In this document: in pieces, positions 62,096 through 64,000 of the stretch
Layout of the letters: every line of letters begins with the position of its first letter
Numbering within the stretch: the first letter of the stretch is position 1
NCBI RefSeq assembly: GCF_018991925.1
Contig: NW_024735503.1
Span: 2,742,407 to 2,806,406, forward strand
Direction: 5' to 3'
Origin: Homarus americanus
Lineage: Eukaryota; Arthropoda; Malacostraca; Decapoda; Nephropidae
DNA: 64,000 nt
Program-made: the position numbers and the translations under genes
The notes under the pieces: generated by a model
What the model saw: the letters and a program-made list of their open reading frames with translations, nothing else
What the model was told of the DNA's origin: nothing
Database searches by the model: none

Positions 62096-64000
62096 GAACA
62101 AGTGGGATAATTACCTGGACACTATCACCAAAGCCTACCACTACTTCTTACCAGCCAAGACACTGAGGATCCACCCCGATGATGCACCGTGGATTACACC
62201 CCATATCAAAACACTAATTGAGCAGAGCAACAAGGCATACTACACCAACAACCACCTATACAAAAGTCTACGTAACCAAGTCATCAGGGAAATCAAGTCA
62301 GCCAAGAAATCTTATTATCCCAGGAAAGTGCACGGCCTCAAGGAGGTCGGCATCGGTCAGTGGTACTCCAAGGTAAAAGATCTCTGTGGTCTCAACCGTC
62401 AGTCTCCCACACTTCCTTTCATCTCACATTTACCTAGTGAGGAGGCAGCTGAGATAATTAATAACCACTTTGCTACCATATGTCATACCTTACCCAGTCT
62501 TGACCTCACTCTCCTCCCAGCATACTTACCTCCCCCCCCCTCCCAGTGTCCAACCATATGAAATCGCCAACAAACTCCTGAAATTTAAATCCAAACGCTC
62601 TACAACCCCAATTGACCTCCCAATCAAAATTTACAAACAGTTTGCAGTCGAACTTGCCACCCCCCTCTGTTCCATTATTAATGCATCCCTCAGACAAAGC
62701 AAATGCCCTGATGAATGGAAAATCGCACTTGTCACCCATATGCCTAATGTCCCCACCCCACAGACCCCTAGTGACCTCAGGCCAGTTGCCACTACCCCCA
62801 TACCCAGTGTACTCTATGTAGACTTTGTTTTTGAATGGGCATTTGCTAGTATTTATCAGTCAATTGATCCACAGCAATTTGGCAATATGAGGACCTCATC
62901 TACATCACACTGCTTAGTTAGTTTCCTGAATTTTCTGCACAAAAACCTGGATAAACGTACGACATCACTGGCCATTGCCCTTGTTGACTTCAGGAAGGCT
63001 TTTGACCTTATTGATCACTGCACTGTTATCAACAAGGCCATTGCACTAGGGCTGCCCACCAACCTGGTCTCATGGCTCACTGATTTCCTGAGTGAGCATC
63101 GTCAGGTAGTGAGTACCATGGTTCTATGTCCACTTCCCAACACCTCACCTGTGGTGTTCCCCAGGGGACCAAGATGGGACCATTGTGCTTCCTAATCCTG
63201 GTCAACGACGCTCTATCGGACACTCCTCACAGGTGGAAGTACGTGGATGACTGGACTGTGGGGGTTACAGTAGACAACACCTCACCGGACTACTCAGTGC
63301 TACAAGGCACCCTGGACAGGCTATAGGCATGGACTACGGAGAACAAGGTCACCATCAATCACACCAAAACCGTAGTCATGCACATCAACACCGCCACCAC
63401 TCCAGTGCTATCTCCAGCAGTTACAATGGGTGCCCATCCTCTCCAATTAGTGCAGTCTGCCAAACTCCTGGTGTAATTATAGACCACAAACTGGACTGGA
63501 AGGCCCATGTAAACAACATATCATGGCAGCCTCGTACCGACTCTACATGCTATGATGACTCAGGTCACTTGGGTCACCCACGCCAGAGCTGAGGACTATC
63601 TACAACGCATTTATACTTCCAAAATTAACGTATGTGTCACCAGCCTGGTCATCTTCTCTCAACTCTACCCAACAACGTCAGCTAGAGAAGGTACAGCAGA
63701 GGGCCTGCAGAATCATGCTCGGCGCAGACTACTCCGGCTACAACAACGCTCTCTCCACCCTGGAAATGCCATCCCTCAGTGACCTCTACCACCACGCACT
63801 AGCAGGGTTTGGTAGTGGACTACTGCACCATCCTCGTCATCGCCACCTGCAGTCCCACACCCACCTCGCGCAGTCCGCCACTGATATATATAAGAGTAGC
63901 ATCATCCCATCTATTGTTAAAATAATAAACAGCTCCTTATTTATGTACTGTGCAGCCCTGTAAATGTATTGAACGTATTTTATTATGTCTAAATTACATG
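62096..64000 (+). pseudogene. Decayed non-LTR retrotransposon, reverse transcriptase and C-terminal part
   Basis: The fragment opens in the linker before the reverse transcriptase (PWITPHIKTLIEQSNKAYY, then IREIKSAKKSYYPRKV; WYSKVKDLCGL). A run of nine C at 62532-62540 coincides with a frame change. The palm then reads SLAIALVDFRKAFDLIDH (Asp codons near 62980-63015), shifts again near 63115, and continues as LTCGVPQGTKMGPLCFL and the catalytic YVDD (63240-63251). An in-frame TAG at 63324-63326 and tandem stops near 63551-63557 follow, then the C-terminal part (PAWSSSLNSTQQRQLEKVQQ, RACRIMLGADYSGYNN) ends near 63963. The endonuclease is missing, so this is a 5'-truncated dead copy. The DFRKAFD/YVDD pattern differs from the copy at 23.9 kb, so it is a different lineage; I do not assign the clade. 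The 3' end probably continues past the window. Confidence 0.88.

Overview
The window looks like AT-rich, repeat-dominated intergenic and intronic DNA from an arthropod, most likely a decapod crustacean. This rests on four things seen here: many short TTAGG/CCTAA-type tracts (TTAGG is the usual arthropod telomere unit), very long (TA)n, (CA)n and (TG)n microsatellites, a very high minisatellite load, and two decayed non-LTR retrotransposon fragments. The species assignment is inference. No bacterial-style operon, CRISPR array, rRNA gene or intact tRNA gene is visible, and no complete protein-coding gene can be supported.

Layout. 0-11.5 kb: one exon-like block (760-1032), small duplications, a purine tract, a 19-bp minisatellite (4804-5386), a candidate DNA element with imperfect terminal inverted repeats (6267-7054), (TA)n blocks, a minisatellite with embedded TTAGG motifs (10466-10812) and a 154-bp (TG)n. 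11.5-20 kb: a clean foldback element (11487-11778) inserted in a short repeat, two homologous exon-like copies on the minus strand (14185-14293 and 17047-17158), a small exon-like block (15593-15675), a 44-bp array, and a 27-bp array carrying the palindrome TCACGTGA in nearly every unit (18173-18950). 20-30 kb: 26-, 15- and 21-bp arrays, a decayed Jockey-like reverse transcriptase (23885-25180), a tRNA-like SINE remnant and a second purine tract. 30-44 kb: mostly featureless AT-rich DNA with telomere-like tracts, microsatellites and one CpG-rich exon-like block (40412-40626). 44.6-47.65 kb: a 3-kb minisatellite with two period classes, 28 bp then 30 bp. 47.8-50 kb: a Cys-rich, mobile-element-like coding fragment and a triplicated segment alternating with trinucleotide repeats. 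50-56 kb: 45-bp, 19-bp, 17-bp and 38-bp arrays, with the last two directly abutting. 56-64 kb: a second tRNA-like remnant, TTAGG tracts, a hammerhead-like hairpin, a GT-rich array and a second decayed non-LTR reverse transcriptase (62096 to the window end).

How it works together: there is no evidence of a gene system. Nearly all long open reading frames (up to 433 codons) are by-products of tandem repeats that lack stop codons in several frames. The real coding signals are retrotransposon relics and a few unproven exon-like segments chosen by splice-site context. The most interesting items are the duplicated exon-like pair, the foldback element, the inverted-repeat element at 6.3-7.05 kb, the two-period 3-kb satellite and the E-box-bearing array. 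I did not find a convincing new biological system.
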